From contig NZ_JAUAMC010000010.1 in the NCBI RefSeq assembly GCF_031010195.1, positions 62,001-126,000 of the forward strand: a stretch of 64,000 bases of DNA. Reading direction: 5' to 3'. This DNA comes from Halomonas sp. SpR8. GTDB lineage: Bacteria; Pseudomonadota; Gammaproteobacteria; Pseudomonadales; Halomonadaceae. This document shows, in pieces, positions 61,827-64,000 of this stretch. How positions within the stretch are numbered: position 1 is the stretch's first letter; every line of letters starts with the position of its first letter. A program made the translations under genes and the position numbers. The notes beneath the pieces were generated by a model. The model was not told the DNA's origin and ran no database searches. It saw only the letters and a list, made by a program, of their open reading frames with translations.

Positions 61827-63014
61827 TCAGCCTAGCAGCGCAGGTGCTGCTCTGGAAAGCTCCACTTTCCTTCTCACGGAGCCGCCTGTCAACGCAAAAC
61901 CAATCAAACGTCCGTCTTTATTTTCGGCCAAGGCACTGATATCGCCGCCTTCACCTTCGATTCGCCAACGTTCTGGCGTGGTGATTGGCGGGTAGGCAAC
62001 CACTGGCAGCAGCGGGGTTTTTACCACCACCGGCCAAGCGCCAAAACTGACCGACGTTGGGGTGCCTGAAAGCGTTGCCGCCAGCGCTTTGGCGCTAGCC
62101 TGTAGCGGCTGGACGTACATGGCATTAACGCCATCGACGCAGGCGACGTCGCCCAAGGCATAAATATCTGAGTGCGAAGTACGCAGTTGGCGATCTACCA
62201 TGATGCCGCTAGGTACTACGCTTAATCCAGCGGCTTCGGCAAGTGCTGACCGCGGGACAAGGCCCGTTGCCATCAAGATAAAATTCGCGCTGACGGCGTC
62301 GCCGTTATCTAAACGTAATTCGATATTTTCACTACTGCCGAGCGTGATGGAGTCAATCGAGCGGCCAAGGTGAAGCGCGATACCTGCTTCACTAAAGGCA
62401 TCGCCTAACGCGTTGCCGAGTGGCGCGGGCAGCAGACGGGGAAGCAGGCTTCCCTCTGGAGCAATAAGGCTGACTTGATGCTCCCCAGCGTGCAGGTCGT
62501 TAGCAAATTCACAGCCGACAAGGCCCGCGCCTATCACCGCTACTCGGCCAGGGCCGTGGCTCAATGCCGCGCGAAACCGGCGATAATCGTCTAAATCATT
62601 GATCGTAAAGCAGCGCGACGCCACGCTGGTGGCAATCCTAAAGGGTGCGCGCGGCTCGGCTCCAGTGGCTAAAACGAGGGTTTCATAGCCCAGAGTATTT
62701 CCACCATCGAGGAGGAGCGTCCGGTTATCCACATCCAGTGCGTTGACTCGGGTGTGGATAACTATTTGTGCATTTAGCTCTTCGCCTAGTTCGGCAGCGC
62801 TTTGCTGGGCTAGCGTATCGGCTGACAGACCTTTAGCAAAACCGGTTGAGAGCAGAGGCTTGCTGTAATCATCGCCGCTGTCAGCGCTCACCAACGTTAT
62901 TGAGCGTTGATCACCCTGGCGGCGCAAGGCGCGGGCTAGGCCAACCCCGGCCATCCCTGTACCAATAATCACCAGCTCAGCCTGTGACGTAATCTGTTTA
63001 TGTGATGCGGGCAT
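61827..63014 (-). CDS. rubB: Rubredoxin reductase-like FAD/NAD(P)-dependent oxidoreductase
   Basis: A 395-residue flavoprotein of the two-dinucleotide-binding-domain family. The FAD motif is VIIGTGMAGVGLARALRRQ, followed by KPLLSTGFAKG, ATGAEPRAP, the NAD motif VAVIGAGLVGCEFANDL and IYALGDVACVDGV. It closely resembles Pseudomonas and Acinetobacter rubredoxin-NAD+ reductases, which pass electrons from NADH to rubredoxin. No rubredoxin (CxxCG pair) is encoded nearby, in contrast with the Pseudomonas locus. The start is set at the ATG at 63014 (MPASHKQ), just before the FAD domain; longer frames upstream run antisense through ubiC. It is divergent from ubiC. Confidence 0.88.
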   Translation of the reverse strand: MPASHKQITSQAELVIIGTGMAGVGLARALRRQGDQRSITLVSADSGDDYSKPLLSTGFAKGLSADTLAQQSAAELGEELNAQIVIHTRVNALDVDNRTLLLDGGNTLGYETLVLATGAEPRAPFRIATSVASRCFTINDLDDYRRFRAALSHGPGRVAVIGAGLVGCEFANDLHAGEHQVSLIAPEGSLLPRLLPAPLGNALGDAFSEAGIALHLGRSIDSITLGSSENIELRLDNGDAVSANFILMATGLVPRSALAEAAGLSVVPSGIMVDRQLRTSHSDIYALGDVACVDGVNAMYVQPLQASAKALAATLSGTPTSVSFGAWPVVVKTPLLPVVAYPPITTPERWRIEGEGGDISALAENKDGRLIGFALTGGSVRRKVELSRAAPALLG

Positions 63015-63111
63015 GCAGACACCAAATGGGATGCTAAAAAGTCGCTGTAATAAAAGCCTATTAATGCGCCATGTTACACTAATCGCCCCAATTATCGCCT
63101 TGGAGAACTCG

Positions 63112-63687
63112 GTGACCTCTCCTGCTTTCCAGCAAACTCCGCTATTTTCGCGCTGGCGTCCTATTAATGCGGCGCGGCCTGCCATGAGCGCTCCTTGGTG
63201 GCAGTGGGTTGCCTCTACCGATTCGTTAACCGCTCGGCTAATAGCGGCTGGCGGCCATAAGCATTTTCGGGTGCGCCTACTGCGCCAGGGGGTGGGTTGG
63301 CCACAGCAAGACGAAGCGCAGGCGCTGGGCATTGCCCCCAAACGCTACGCGTGGTTGCGCGAAGTGGCACTTTGTTTAGACGAAAGGTCGTGGGTGGTGG
63401 CGCGCTCGGTCGCGCCACTTTCGCAGCTAAAGGGGCAGCGTTTAGATCGCCTAGGTGAGCGCTCGCTAGGCAGCTGGCTATTTCGCCAGCCAGACTTAGT
63501 GCGCGGGCCGTTGGAAGTAACGACACAATCGCCACCCTTTGTTAGCGAGAACGCCCTAGAGGAAAAGTGCGCCTGGGGTCGGCGCTCCGTTTTTTATAAT
63601 GGCTGTAAGCACGACGGGCTGTCATTGTTGGTTCAAGAGTATTTTTTACGTGCGATGGCGGATGAACTCGATCTGCCTTCGCGCTAA
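63112..63687 (+). CDS. ubiC: Chorismate pyruvate-lyase UbiC
   Basis: A 191-residue enzyme splitting chorismate to 4-hydroxybenzoate and pyruvate, the first step of ubiquinone synthesis. It has [51 protein letters not shown] and the C-terminal [20 protein letters not shown] with catalytic/product-site residues. The GTG at 63112 follows TGGAGA and gives the usual size; ATG starts at 63013 and 63064 add residues not seen in the family. ubiA follows 38 bp later. Confidence 0.92.
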   Translation: MTSPAFQQTPLFSRWRPINAARPAMSAPWWQWVASTDSLTARLIAAGGHKHFRVRLLRQGVGWPQQDEAQALGIAPKRYAWLREVALCLDERSWVVARSVAPLSQLKGQRLDRLGERSLGSWLFRQPDLVRGPLEVTTQSPPFVSENALEEKCAWGRRSVFYNGCKHDGLSLLVQEYFLRAMADELDLPSR

Positions 63688-63725
63688 AGTCGTTGCATTA
63701 TGGTGTTTTATTTCGTGAGGTAAGT

Positions 63726-64000
63726 ATGGATCGTTCACTGTTGCGGCCGAAGGGGTTAGCTCGCGTGGCGGATTTTTTACAGCTGATGCGTCTAGACCGA
63801 CCCATTGGTACGTGGCTGCTAATGTGGCCGACGCTTTGGGCGCTCTGGATTGCCGCCGAAGGCGTGCCAGGGCGAAATATTATGCTGATTTTTATTGCAG
63901 GGGTTTATGTGATGCGTGCTGCGGGCTGTGTGGTCAATGACTATGCCGACCGCCACTTTGATGGCCATGTAAAACGTACTAAAAACCGCCCGCTCGCAAC
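63726..64000 (+). CDS. ubiA: 4-hydroxybenzoate octaprenyltransferase UbiA, 5' part
   Basis: The frame opens at the ATG at 63726 (GAGGTAAGT upstream) and runs off the window after 91 codons. It encodes [37 protein letters not shown] and the first Asp-rich motif NDYADRHFD with VKRTKNRPL, diagnostic of UbiA. UbiA is a membrane enzyme that prenylates 4-hydroxybenzoate made by UbiC. The ubiC-ubiA order is the standard gammaproteobacterial operon. Confidence 0.95.
   Translation, partial: MDRSLLRPKGLARVADFLQLMRLDRPIGTWLLMWPTLWALWIAAEGVPGRNIMLIFIAGVYVMRAAGCVVNDYADRHFDGHVKRTKNRPLA

Overview
The window looks like chromosome from a moderately halophilic gammaproteobacterium close to Halomonas (Halomonadaceae). 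The grounds are an NhaD-type Na+/H+ antiporter, a very acidic linker in a periplasmic cytochrome c, and a housekeeping order that, from memory, follows the Pseudomonas aeruginosa block pyrE-crc-rph-yicC-gmk-rpoZ-spoT-ridA ... oxyR-recG ... HU-rubredoxin reductase ... ubiC-ubiA. This is inference from protein content and synteny; no database search was possible.

Left arm (1-19.8 kb): the 3' part of mgtE, a CDF metal exporter, uppP, apbE (with an in-frame 15-bp tandem repeat), glmU and glmS (UDP-GlcNAc synthesis), nhaD, a CBS-pair protein, an OmpR/HisKA two-component pair, a di-haem cytochrome c, rep helicase, trmL, pyrE, a Crc-like protein that has lost the ExoIII catalytic residues, rph and yicC.

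Centre (19.8-45.0 kb): about 25 kb of accessory DNA sits between yicC and gmk, which are neighbours in Pseudomonas. Its left two thirds (20.1-37.0 kb) is a defence island. It holds an AAA-ATPase/subtilase pair of the IetAS type, a frameshifted hipA remnant, an XRE-ImmA/IrrE protein, and a six-gene operon on the minus strand: hsdR, an AAA ATPase (RloA/AbiLi-like), an RloB-type TOPRIM protein, hsdM, hsdS and a 1072-residue UPF1/DNA2-like helicase. The last three genes are joined by overlapping stop and start codons. The best candidate for an undescribed system is this composite: type I restriction-modification with an embedded ATPase/TOPRIM abortive-infection-like pair and a translationally coupled SF1 helicase. 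The right third (37.2-45.0 kb) holds metabolic and stress genes (histidine phosphatase, zinc alcohol dehydrogenase, pirin, AlkA-type glycosylase), a hipA-hipB pair in reversed order behind an array of inverted repeats, an MFS transporter, a glycine-zipper lipoprotein and an extensin-like protein.

Right arm (45.0-64 kb): gmk, rpoZ, spoT and ridA (nucleotide and stringent-response genes); a YeeZ-like epimerase; oxyR overlapping recG; a YccS-like FUSC membrane protein; a catabolic cluster (DUF3100-like membrane protein, small membrane partner, M20 amidohydrolase, beta-hydroxyacid dehydrogenase, aldehyde dehydrogenase) with a convergent LysR regulator; an SCP2-like small protein coupled to HU; a rubredoxin reductase; ubiC; and the 5' part of ubiA. 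I saw no rRNA, tRNA, CRISPR array, transposase or integrase.
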